The notes below the pieces were generated by a model, which saw only the letters and a list, made by a program, of their open reading frames with translations, was not told the origin of the DNA and did not search any database. The position numbers and the translations under genes were made by a program. DNA of 39,018 bases from Actinomycetota bacterium (lineage in GTDB: Bacteria; Actinomycetota; Acidimicrobiia; Acidimicrobiales; Ilumatobacteraceae): the NCBI GenBank assembly GCA_005793785.1, contig SXPW01000115.1:1-39018 (forward strand), read 5' to 3'. This document shows, in pieces, positions 1 through 6,062 of the stretch. How positions within the stretch are numbered: the stretch's first letter is position 1; the number at the start of each line of letters is the position of its first letter.

Positions 1-27
1 ATGCTCTACCAACTGAGCCACGTCCGC
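1..27 (-). tRNA. tRNA 5' half, cut by the window edge (possibly tRNA-Gly)
   Basis: Read on the minus strand from 27, the sequence gives a 7-nt acceptor strand GCGGACG, the two-base linker UG, and a D-arm with stem GCUC/GAGC and loop AGUUGGUA. The anticodon arm and 3' half lie outside the window. The acceptor strand GCGGACG is typical of actinobacterial tRNA-Gly(GCC), but identity cannot be proven without the anticodon. Only one base separates this 5' end from the stop codon of the EamA gene upstream. A possible -10 box TAAACT (45-40 on the minus strand) lies inside that gene's 3' end and could give the tRNA its own promoter. Confidence 0.85.
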
Positions 28-28
28 G

Positions 29-973
29 TTAGGGATTTGAGTTTAGCAACGGGTCGACGGTCCCCACCGCGTCGCTCTTCGTGGTGCGAACCGAGGTCGT
101 GCTGAGGATGACACCGCCCAAACCCAACAGCACCACCACTCCACCGAGCATCTGCACGAGCGACACTCCCTGATCGAGGAACACGAACGCCAATGCCGTC
201 GACATGACGGGCCCACCGAGCGTGATGAGCGATGACACGGTCGTGTCGAGATAGCGCTGTGCCCAAGTCATGAGATAGTGCCCCGTGGTTCCCGGGATCA
301 ACATCATGAGCACGAGGAACATCCAATCGCGCGCCGTGACGGAACCGAGATCGTCGCTGGTGATGAGTGCCCAGGGAATGGCGAGCAACACGTTGGTGAG
401 GCAGACGCCGGTGAGGAACGACCAACTGTTCGTACCCTCGTCGCGCGCGCGTTTGGCGGCGATGAAGTACACGGTCCAGATCAACATGTTGCCGAGCGCC
501 ATCGAGTCACCGAGCAAACCGTGTTCACTGTCGGCGCCACCCGACTCGGCGCCGGCAACGACGGCCACGACTCCGACGAAACTCACGAGCGAATACACCA
601 CCCGTTGAGCCGTGATTCGTTCGCCCAGGATTCGCGGCGCGAGGAAGAGCAGCACCGCCGGCGTCAAACTGCCGATCAGCGTGGCGTTGGCAATCGTGGT
701 GTGCTGGAACGAACCGAAACCCAGTGCCGCCGAGACGGAGAAGAACACTCCCGGCTTCCACGACACGGCCAGATGGTGACGGGTGAACCCGTCGCCGGCC
801 AGGTGTGCCAACGTGAACAGCACCGGCAGCCAGATGAGTTGGCGGTACAACACGATGGTCGGCAACGAGATGGAAAGACTCGAGACGAAGATCGGTCCGA
901 CCGCCCAAGCCACGACGGCAACGACGACGGCGGCAATCGGGGCGGCGCGCACGCCACGAACCGACTCGCTCAT
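29..973 (-). CDS. EamA/DMT-family membrane transporter
   Basis: A 314-residue integral membrane protein of the drug/metabolite transporter superfamily. It is almost entirely hydrophobic, with about ten predicted helices in two repeated halves, as in EamA (RhaT-type) permeases of about 300 residues. Features seen: an N-terminal helix at about residues 12-32, and a conserved-looking second-half segment (PGTTGHYLMTWAQRYL) typical of the second EamA repeat. The substrate cannot be told from sequence; family members export amino acids, metabolites or drugs. It is the last protein gene of a minus-strand set that begins at 1402, 13 bp after the preceding small gene, and its stop codon lies one base from the tRNA. 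Start is ATG at 973; no clear ribosome binding site. Confidence 0.85.
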   Translation of the reverse strand: MSESVRGVRAAPIAAVVVAVVAWAVGPIFVSSLSISLPTIVLYRQLIWLPVLFTLAHLAGDGFTRHHLAVSWKPGVFFSVSAALGFGSFQHTTIANATLIGSLTPAVLLFLAPRILGERITAQRVVYSLVSFVGVVAVVAGAESGGADSEHGLLGDSMALGNMLIWTVYFIAAKRARDEGTNSWSFLTGVCLTNVLLAIPWALITSDDLGSVTARDWMFLVLMMLIPGTTGHYLMTWAQRYLDTTVSSLITLGGPVMSTALAFVFLDQGVSLVQMLGGVVVLLGLGGVILSTTSVRTTKSDAVGTVDPLLNSNP

Positions 974-986
974 CGATCGCCGCCGA

Positions 987-1211
987 CTACGAACGCTTGT
1001 CGGCGGGACGCAGATCGATGCGTAACGTCAGAATGCCGTCGTCGAGGGTCGCCTGCGCGTCACCGATCATCGCGAAGTCCTGGAAATCGGTGTTGGCCTG
1101 GGCGATGAATTGTTGGCGCTCCTCCCCCGCGACGGGAGGCAATGGACGCTTGCGGACCGCGGCGGCTCGTTCCTTGAATCGCTGAATCATCTCGACTGGA
1201 TCGAAATTCAC
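987..1211 (-). CDS. Small conserved-type hypothetical protein (74 aa)
   Basis: A 74-residue soluble, charged protein that I do not recognise. The N-terminal third is predicted helical (FDPVEMIQRFKERAAAVRKR), and the C-terminal third looks like two beta strands (FAMIGDAQATLDDGILTLRIDLR). It starts with GTG at 1211, and its start overlaps the stop of the upstream small membrane gene by four bases (GTGA), which implies translational coupling. The tight coupling and normal codon usage make it a real gene. Its place between a small membrane protein and a transporter does not reveal a function. Confidence 0.65.
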   Translation of the reverse strand: MNFDPVEMIQRFKERAAAVRKRPLPPVAGEERQQFIAQANTDFQDFAMIGDAQATLDDGILTLRIDLRPADKRS

Positions 1212-1402
1212 GGCTCCACCGTAGTTCGCACGTCACGCAACATCGCCTTGCGCGTGTCTTCATCGGCGTCCTTGAAAGCGCGCTCACCGATGACTTCGAG
1301 TGGTGCGAGGACGGGATTGTCGACGCGTGACGCCTTCCAGAACCACGCGGTGACACCAGCGAGCGCGATACCGACGGCAATCATGAGGAGACCGACGAGC
1401 AC
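1208..1402 (-). CDS. Small single-pass membrane protein (64 aa)
   Basis: A 64-residue protein with one N-terminal membrane helix (about residues 2-21), followed by a cytoplasmic-looking polar tail rich in D/E/R. No known family recognised. The GTG start at 1402 is supported by a TAGTTT hexamer on the minus strand six bases upstream, matching the leaderless promoter pattern that recurs in this window. It is translationally coupled (4-bp overlap) to the 74-aa gene downstream and probably heads an operon that includes the EamA transporter. Confidence 0.6.
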   Translation of the reverse strand: MLVGLLMIAVGIALAGVTAWFWKASRVDNPVLAPLEVIGERAFKDADEDTRKAMLRDVRTTVEP

Positions 1403-1408
1403 GATGCC

Positions 1409-1414
1409 AAACTA
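1409..1414 (-). promoter_or_regulatory. Candidate -10 box for the leaderless 64-aa gene
   Basis: On the minus strand TAGTTT is followed by six bases and then the GTG start at 1402. The box is part of the palindrome AACTAGTT (1410-1417) in a gap of only 17 bp between two divergent start codons, so it may influence both genes. No convincing -35 element is visible. Confidence 0.4.
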
Positions 1415-1419
1415 GTTGG

Positions 1420-1800
1420 GTGACCAACGCGCTCTCCACACTTGGATTCCTCGCTGTCATCGGATTCCTCGCCTGGTTGGGTTGGGGGCTCGAGCCGCAC
1501 TGGGCGTCGAAGGATGGACGAAAGTTCATGTGTCGCATGCAGTTGCACACCGACGACCGCGACCCACGGACGCGGTGGCGTGACGTCAAGGTCGGCATCG
1601 ACGGTGACGAGTTGCTGGTGTTCGCGCGATCCCGACGAACCGGCGACCTCCGCGGAGTATGGAGGGTCGTCGGCGCGAACAACGACGACGCCAAACGACG
1701 ACGCCTCTACGAGATCCGAACCGCGAACGACGCCAGCGCAACGTTGCGCCTGCCCAAGTCGAGTCGCGCAGTCCCGCTCCTCGACGAATTGGTCCCCTGA
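1420..1800 (+). CDS. Membrane-anchored hypothetical protein (126 aa)
   Basis: A 126-residue protein with an N-terminal membrane helix (about residues 7-24), then a basic beta-rich domain (CRMQLHTDD..., GIDGDELLVFAR...). The layout, one helix followed by an Arg-rich PH-like domain, loosely resembles actinobacterial DUF2550 proteins; I see no motif that proves membership. Start is GTG at 1420, 17 bp from the divergent GTG of the 64-aa gene. No Shine-Dalgarno sequence is seen, and CAAACT six bases upstream is only a weak -10. It converges with metX, leaving 34 bp between the two stop codons. Confidence 0.6.
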   Translation: MTNALSTLGFLAVIGFLAWLGWGLEPHWASKDGRKFMCRMQLHTDDRDPRTRWRDVKVGIDGDELLVFARSRRTGDLRGVWRVVGANNDDAKRRRLYEIRTANDASATLRLPKSSRAVPLLDELVP

Positions 1801-1834
1801 CGATCCGTGCCTCGACGTCGGCGGGCTCGCCACC

Positions 1835-2998
1835 TCACCCGGACGTGAGCAACCGCGTGATGGGACCACCAACTTGCGCGAGGTCGATCAGGAAGGCATC
1901 GTGTCCGTGCGGGGAGTCGATCTCCGCGTAGTCGGCCTCCACCCCGTTGCGAGCGACGAGGTCGCGAATCTGGCGCTGCTGATACGTCGGATACAGGATG
2001 TCGCTCGAGATTCCCATTGCCAGGGTTCGCGCGGAGATACGGGCCATGGCCTTCTCGAGACCACCACGACCGCGCGAAACATCGTGCAGGTCCATGGCCT
2101 TACCGATGAGCAGATAACTGTTGGTGTCGAAGCGTCGGATCAAGCGGTCGCCATGGTGGTCGAGGTAGCGCTCCACCTCGAACTTGTCCCACAGTCCGAT
2201 GCCGTTGTTTTCCGCGTCCATGTCCGCAAGGTCGCGACCGAACCTGTCGGTGAAGACGTTGTCGCTTCGGAACGTCACTTGTGCGACCATTCGCGCGATC
2301 GCCAAGCCCTCCCATGGACCTTCTCCCGTGCTCGCGTCGTAGTAGTCGCCGCCCCGCCAGCGGGGGTCCAACCGGATGGCGCGACGACCGATGGCTCCCC
2401 AGGCAATCTGTTGTGCGGTGGACTGTGCGCACGTGCCAATCACCGCCAACGAGCCCACACGATCCGGATAGGTGATCGCCCACTCGAGCGCCTGCATCCC
2501 GCCCATCGATCCGCCCATCACGTTGTGCCATCGCCGCACACCGAGGTGGTCCGCGAGTCGCACCTGTGCGCGAACCATGTCGCGAACCGTAATCACCGGA
2601 AAGCGCGAGCCGTACGGCACGCCATCGTCGGGATGCGGTGACGCCGGACCTGTGGTGCCCTGACAACCACCGAGCACGTTGCTACAAACGACGAACCACT
2701 CGTTGGTGTCGATGGCGAGACCTGGTCCGACCAAACCCTCCCACCACCCGGGAGTTGGATGGCCGTCCTCGGCTGCACCGGCGACATGACTGTCACCCGT
2801 CCACGCATGGCAAACGAGTACGGCATTGGAGCCGTCGGCGTTGAGTTGACCCCATGTTTCGTATGCGATCGTCACGTCACGAAGCGTGACGCCCACGTCG
2901 AGCGCGACGGCTCGTTCACCCAACGACAGGAACCGTCGACGCCCCACCGGCTGTGCAGCCGACCACGCGCCCGTGGCGGGGTAATCGGTGCGTTGCAT
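1835..2998 (-). CDS. metX: Homoserine O-acyltransferase (methionine biosynthesis)
   Basis: Alpha/beta-hydrolase of the MetX family, 387 residues (family norm about 370-390). It transfers an acyl group, usually acetyl from acetyl-CoA, to the homoserine hydroxyl in the cytosol, the committed step to methionine. Seen: nucleophile motif GGSMGGM with Ser164, the catalytic Asp in SSDILYP (Asp333), and the catalytic His in GHDAF (His366). The early motif NAVLVCHAWTGDSH is also typical. Some MetX-like proteins use succinyl-CoA; sequence alone does not settle this. ATG at 2998 is preceded by GAGGG about nine bases upstream. A 170-bp leader carries a SAM-type riboswitch, which fits feedback by S-adenosylmethionine. 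No metY or other met gene is adjacent. Confidence 0.95.
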   Translation of the reverse strand: MQRTDYPATGAWSAAQPVGRRRFLSLGERAVALDVGVTLRDVTIAYETWGQLNADGSNAVLVCHAWTGDSHVAGAAEDGHPTPGWWEGLVGPGLAIDTNEWFVVCSNVLGGCQGTTGPASPHPDDGVPYGSRFPVITVRDMVRAQVRLADHLGVRRWHNVMGGSMGGMQALEWAITYPDRVGSLAVIGTCAQSTAQQIAWGAIGRRAIRLDPRWRGGDYYDASTGEGPWEGLAIARMVAQVTFRSDNVFTDRFGRDLADMDAENNGIGLWDKFEVERYLDHHGDRLIRRFDTNSYLLIGKAMDLHDVSRGRGGLEKAMARISARTLAMGISSDILYPTYQQRQIRDLVARNGVEADYAEIDSPHGHDAFLIDLAQVGGPITRLLTSG

Positions 2999-3037
2999 GG
3001 TGTGTTCCCTCTTCGTTCCGCCACCACGCTGGGTTTT

Positions 3038-3053
3038 GCCACCAAACGATCCG
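3038..3053 (-). promoter_or_regulatory. Expression-platform segment complementary to riboswitch P2
   Basis: On the RNA this segment reads CGGAUCGUUUGGUGGC. It can pair with the aptamer segment GCGACCAAACGGUCCG (3129-3114) at 15 of 16 positions, with one G-U and one G-G mismatch. This pairing would destroy P2 and part of P3, so it is a strong candidate for the ligand-free state. In the ligand-bound state the freed UGGUG could pair with CACCA around the metX AUG. That last pairing is short and tentative. Confidence 0.6.
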
Positions 3054-3055
3054 TT

Positions 3056-3140
3056 GTCCCTTGCGGGACCACATCGCCACCGAAGTGACTTGGCACCGTG
3101 GATTCCCGGTTGCCGGACCGTTTGGTCGCTCGTGATGTAG
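3056..3140 (-). promoter_or_regulatory. SAM riboswitch aptamer (SAM-I/SAM-IV type) of metX
   Basis: Read on the minus strand, four helices fold around a junction. P1 is CUACAUC (3140-3134) with GAUGUGG (3075-3069). P2 is GACC-AAAC-GGUC (3127-3116). P3 lies around CCGGCAACCGG (3116-3106). P4 is GUCAC-UUCG-GUGGC (3089-3076). The core strings CGGCAACC and ACGGUGCCAAGUC are signatures of the SAM-I clan. A hairpin GUCCC-GCAA-GGGAC (3069-3056) follows directly, as in the SAM-IV and SAM-I/IV variant types that carry a helix after P1. P2 is very short and has no room for the usual kink-turn. Position in front of metX supports S-adenosylmethionine as ligand. Confidence 0.85.
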
Positions 3141-3148
3141 CGGTACAG

Positions 3149-3154
3149 AGGCTA
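3149..3154 (-). promoter_or_regulatory. Candidate -10 box for the metX transcript
   Basis: On the minus strand TAGCCT lies just before the riboswitch. A start about seven bases downstream would place the RNA 5' end at or next to the first base of P1. The same hexamer precedes the MoxR gene. No convincing -35 element is visible. Read-through from the DCC-family gene upstream is also possible. Confidence 0.45.
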
Positions 3155-3168
3155 GCGGTAGCGTTTGA

Positions 3169-3537
3169 CTACCCGACGGGCGGAGTTGGGGCTGCACACG
3201 TTCGTCGTGCCGCCACTCGGCGATACACCACGGCGGCAATCTGGCGGATGACCGGCAATGCAATAAGCCAGCCGGCGACCGACCAGGGTGCACGCGCATG
3301 ACGCAGGGCGCTCGCAACAGCAACGTGTGCCGAGGAAACGACACCCTCTGCACTCACCCATTGCACGGCGGCCTCACAATCCGCGCGACTCAGTCCGAGC
3401 GCGGGGAGATCGGCGCTCTGGAACGCGACGGCAGTCAGCGGCCGACTCGTTCGTCGTTGGAGAAAGCGGACGCACGACCGACAGAAATCGCACTCACCGT
3501 CGAACACGAGTACCGCACTCGTTAGCGTTGCAGCCAC
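3169..3537 (-). CDS. DCC-family (DUF393) thiol-disulfide oxidoreductase-like protein
   Basis: A small cytosolic protein of the DUF393/DCC family, recognised by the N-terminal motif VLVFDGECDFCRSCVRFL, where CDFC is the thioredoxin-like CxxC. Family members are about 110-140 residues; exact substrates are unknown. A membrane-friendly segment (APWSVAGWLIALPVIRQIAAVVYR) near the C-terminus is also usual in the family. I chose GTG at 3537 (122 aa) because homologues begin shortly before the VLVFDG motif. GTG at 3588 would give 139 aa but would run far into the divergent SURF1 gene. The start codons of the two genes almost touch (3537 and 3539). It lies upstream of the metX riboswitch on the same strand. 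Confidence 0.75.
   Translation of the reverse strand: MAATLTSAVLVFDGECDFCRSCVRFLQRRTSRPLTAVAFQSADLPALGLSRADCEAAVQWVSAEGVVSSAHVAVASALRHARAPWSVAGWLIALPVIRQIAAVVYRRVAARRTCAAPTPPVG
3523..3528 (+). promoter_or_regulatory. Candidate -10 box for SURF1
   Basis: TAGCGT lies ten bases before the GTG start of SURF1. TCGAAC at 3500-3505, 17 bp upstream of it, is a weak -35 match. No Shine-Dalgarno sequence is present, so a leaderless or nearly leaderless mRNA is likely. Confidence 0.4.
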
Positions 3538-3538
3538 C

Positions 3539-4276
3539 GTGGCTCGCGTGTTGCTGTCAGTCAAGATGATCGCGCTCCATGTCTTCACGATGGTATTGGT
3601 CGTGGTGATGGTAAACCTCGGATTGTGGCAACTCTCTCGTCACAACGACCGTGCCATGTTCAACGAGGCCGTACGGGCTCGCGCGGACCAGGCACCACGC
3701 CCTGCGGACGAGATCCTGGCGCTCGACCCTGATGTCGCCGATCTCGAGTGGTACCCGCTGTCGGCCACCGGCGAATACGTCCCCAACGAGGACCTGCTCG
3801 TGGTGAACGTATCGCAGGACGGCCAGGCCGGTGTCGACCCGGTCGCTGCGATGCGTCTCGACGATGGCTCGATCCTCCTCGTCAACCGTGGGTTCATTCC
3901 CCTGGCTGCCCAGGTTCCGGAGCCACCGGCGGGTCGTGTCACCATCGTCGGTCGAGTGCGGGTGAGCAACGCACGCAAGCGTGGCGCATTGACCGACGCA
4001 CCGACCGGTGACTTGCGCGAAATCCAGCGCATCGACATCCCCCGTCTCGCGGAGCAATTACCGGGTGACGTCCTTCCCATCTACGTCGACCTTCTCGGGA
4101 GCAACCCGCCGGATTCCCCGGTACTCTCGCGCATCGCCGACCCACAACTCACGCTCGGACCGCACTTGTCCTACGTCGTGCAGTGGTTCGTCTTCTCCCT
4201 GTGTGCCATCGCTGCATGGGTGTTCATCGTGCGACGAGCGCTCGCCACATCGCGCCAGGCGACGACATCAGCCTGA
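3539..4276 (+). CDS. SURF1-family cytochrome oxidase assembly protein
   Basis: A 245-residue SURF1-family membrane protein, which aids haem insertion and assembly of aa3-type cytochrome c oxidase. The family layout is clear. There is an N-terminal helix (about residues 11-27) ending in the signature NLGLWQLSRHNDRAMFN, then a large extracytoplasmic domain containing VNRGFIPL. A C-terminal helix (about residues 214-232, HLSYVVQWFVFSLCAIAAWVF) begins with the conserved H-x(3)-VQW pattern. The GTG start at 3539 keeps the usual short basic N-terminus; ATG at 3566 is an alternative. The 3' end overlaps the convergent lycopene cyclase gene by 53 bp. Confidence 0.9.
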   Translation: MARVLLSVKMIALHVFTMVLVVVMVNLGLWQLSRHNDRAMFNEAVRARADQAPRPADEILALDPDVADLEWYPLSATGEYVPNEDLLVVNVSQDGQAGVDPVAAMRLDDGSILLVNRGFIPLAAQVPEPPAGRVTIVGRVRVSNARKRGALTDAPTGDLREIQRIDIPRLAEQLPGDVLPIYVDLLGSNPPDSPVLSRIADPQLTLGPHLSYVVQWFVFSLCAIAAWVFIVRRALATSRQATTSA

Positions 4277-5423
4277 GTCGCGTCGCTGCGCTCACCCGCC
4301 CGAAGACGCCGAGCATCGTGGCCCGAACGTCGCGCGGGTCGGCATCGACACGGAGGTAGGCGGCCCACCGGGAGGTCGGCAGCGAGAAGAAGGCGTCGAA
4401 AAAGTCGGGAAGCGACTCGGCGGGGAGCGACTGCAACACTGCCAGACCCATGTCGTACCACGCCCGCGTACGAATCTGCGCCTGCGGCCACACGGCGTCC
4501 CACACGGCACCACTCACGTCGCCACCCGAACGTCGACGCACGAGAGCGACTCGGATCGCCTCCGCGACACGCGGAGCCGCGCGCAATGACGCCGCCACCG
4601 AGTACCCCGTCACGGGGTGTACGTACCCCGCCGACGCCCCGAAACCAACGACACGCGTCGTTCGCGCCGGCAATGGCGCTCCCATGGGGATGCGCACGTG
4701 CTCGACGGCTCGCGCCGAGGATGTGAGGTCCACCTCCATACGACGAACCAATCGTTCACGCAGCGGTTCGATCGGCACCGGTGGCCGCGCGTACAACGAG
4801 GTCTCCTCGATCAGCGTCGATCCGTCGGGGAACGATGCTCCATAGAAGAACGTCGGCGGTCGACTCCAATCCATCAACGTGAATTCCCCGGGTCGGATGC
4901 CGGTCGAGGACGCGAGTGCCGAGTCGACGACGAGACCGTAGGCGGTTTGCGCACCGCCCGCGCGATCGTCGCTCCGTCGGGCTGATGGTTCGGGTCGATG
5001 TGCGAGCAGGACCCCGCTACCGGTCGCGTCGACCACCAAACGTGCGACCACCTTGGCACCGCCGTGCAGGCGCACGGTGCTCGTGTCGAGGTCGTGCTGC
5101 ACATCGATGACGGAATCGTCGATCGTTGCAACGCCCTCGAACAGTGCGGAACGTGTTCGCTGGTTGTCGAACACCATGTACGGACGTTGGAGCAGGTGCT
5201 CGCGCTCGGCGACCACGCGAACGACGTTCCACCTGCCGCGTTGGAGCGATGCCAACGGTGCACCCGTCTCGCATTCGACGACGTCGTCCTCCCATGCACC
5301 GTAGGTGGCGAGCCACGGCGTCGACGGCGAGACCACGAGCACGTCGACGCCGCGCGTGCGGAGCGATCGCGCGAGCGCCGCCCCGGCGGGACCTCCGCCG
5401 ACCACCACGACGTCGTGCCGCAC
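4224..5423 (-). CDS. Lycopene cyclase, CrtY/CrtL type (carotenoid biosynthesis)
   Basis: A 399-residue FAD/NAD(P)-binding lycopene cyclase that would close beta-ionone rings on lycopene at the membrane to give gamma- or beta-carotene. Seen: N-terminal dinucleotide fold VVVVGGGPAGAALARSLR (residues 5-22), the family segment TYGAWEDDV, the strand TFFYGASFPDG followed by LIEETSL, and the late motif HPVTGYSVAASLRAAP. All are hallmarks of CrtL/CrtY cyclases. GTG start at 5423 has a Shine-Dalgarno GGAG eight bases upstream. It is the last gene of the MoxR-VWA-phosphatase set and follows the phosphatase by 3 bp. No other carotenoid gene is present here. Beta versus epsilon specificity cannot be judged. 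Confidence 0.85.
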   Translation of the reverse strand: MRHDVVVVGGGPAGAALARSLRTRGVDVLVVSPSTPWLATYGAWEDDVVECETGAPLASLQRGRWNVVRVVAEREHLLQRPYMVFDNQRTRSALFEGVATIDDSVIDVQHDLDTSTVRLHGGAKVVARLVVDATGSGVLLAHRPEPSARRSDDRAGGAQTAYGLVVDSALASSTGIRPGEFTLMDWSRPPTFFYGASFPDGSTLIEETSLYARPPVPIEPLRERLVRRMEVDLTSSARAVEHVRIPMGAPLPARTTRVVGFGASAGYVHPVTGYSVAASLRAAPRVAEAIRVALVRRRSGGDVSGAVWDAVWPQAQIRTRAWYDMGLAVLQSLPAESLPDFFDAFFSLPTSRWAAYLRVDADPRDVRATMLGVFGRVSAATRLRLMSSPGAMWRALVAR

Positions 5424-5426
5424 CGA

Positions 5427-6062
5427 TTACTCCACGTTGGCGAGATGGGCGTGATCGTTGTACCGCAGCAGACGCCAGATGTTCTCCCGCGGGCGGTACA
5501 ACTCGGTCAACGAACAATTCTTGGTGAACACCTCGAACCGCCCGCTCGAGGGCGCCTGCAAACAGTGCCGCAGGAGTGCGTCGATGGTGCCGCCGTGGCA
5601 GGTGACGACCACCGACTTGCCGCGGTAATCACGTTCGAGCTCACCGAACGCCGCGACGACACGCTCATGGAACTGCCCGAGCGTCTCACCGCCGGGGAAC
5701 ACCACGGTGTCGGGATCGCCATTGAAATCCGGTCGCCCGTACTTTGCCACGAAGTCGTCGTACTGCAGACCGTCACACAACGGTCCCGGATCGTGTTCGC
5801 CGAAACCAGGACGGATGTCGAGATCGTGGTGACCGATCATCGGGCCGAAAATCTCGGCGGTTTGTCTCGCGCGCGGATACGAACTCGACACCACGACGTC
5901 GACGCTCAGTTCCCCGGTCCTCTTCAACCGTTCACCGAGGGCCTCGGCCTGGGCGCGACCGAGATCGGTGAGACCACGACAACTTCGCAGGCCTCCGATG
6001 AATCGCTCGACGGTGGCGAAGGATTCGCCGTGGCGCACGAGCACCACGCGGGTGTCGGTCAT
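5427..6062 (-). CDS. Histidine phosphatase family protein (phosphoglycerate-mutase-like)
   Basis: A 211-residue branch-1 histidine phosphatase. The phosphoacceptor motif LVRHGES is at residues 8-14, and the second catalytic His is in TCHGGTIDALL. Family members hydrolyse phosphate esters; the substrate is not evident, and lack of PGM-specific segments argues against true phosphoglycerate mutase. ATG at 6062 overlaps the VWA stop codon by four bases (ATGA), so translation is coupled. Longer in-frame starts would extend into the VWA gene and were rejected. Confidence 0.85.
   Translation of the reverse strand: MTDTRVVLVRHGESFATVERFIGGLRSCRGLTDLGRAQAEALGERLKRTGELSVDVVVSSSYPRARQTAEIFGPMIGHHDLDIRPGFGEHDPGPLCDGLQYDDFVAKYGRPDFNGDPDTVVFPGGETLGQFHERVVAAFGELERDYRGKSVVVTCHGGTIDALLRHCLQAPSSGRFEVFTKNCSLTELYRPRENIWRLLRYNDHAHLANVE

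Noticed and set aside
1801-1834. Terminator in the 34-bp gap between the 126-aa gene and metX
   Set aside because: The best stem is GGCG/CGCC, four pairs, without a T-tract; too weak to call.
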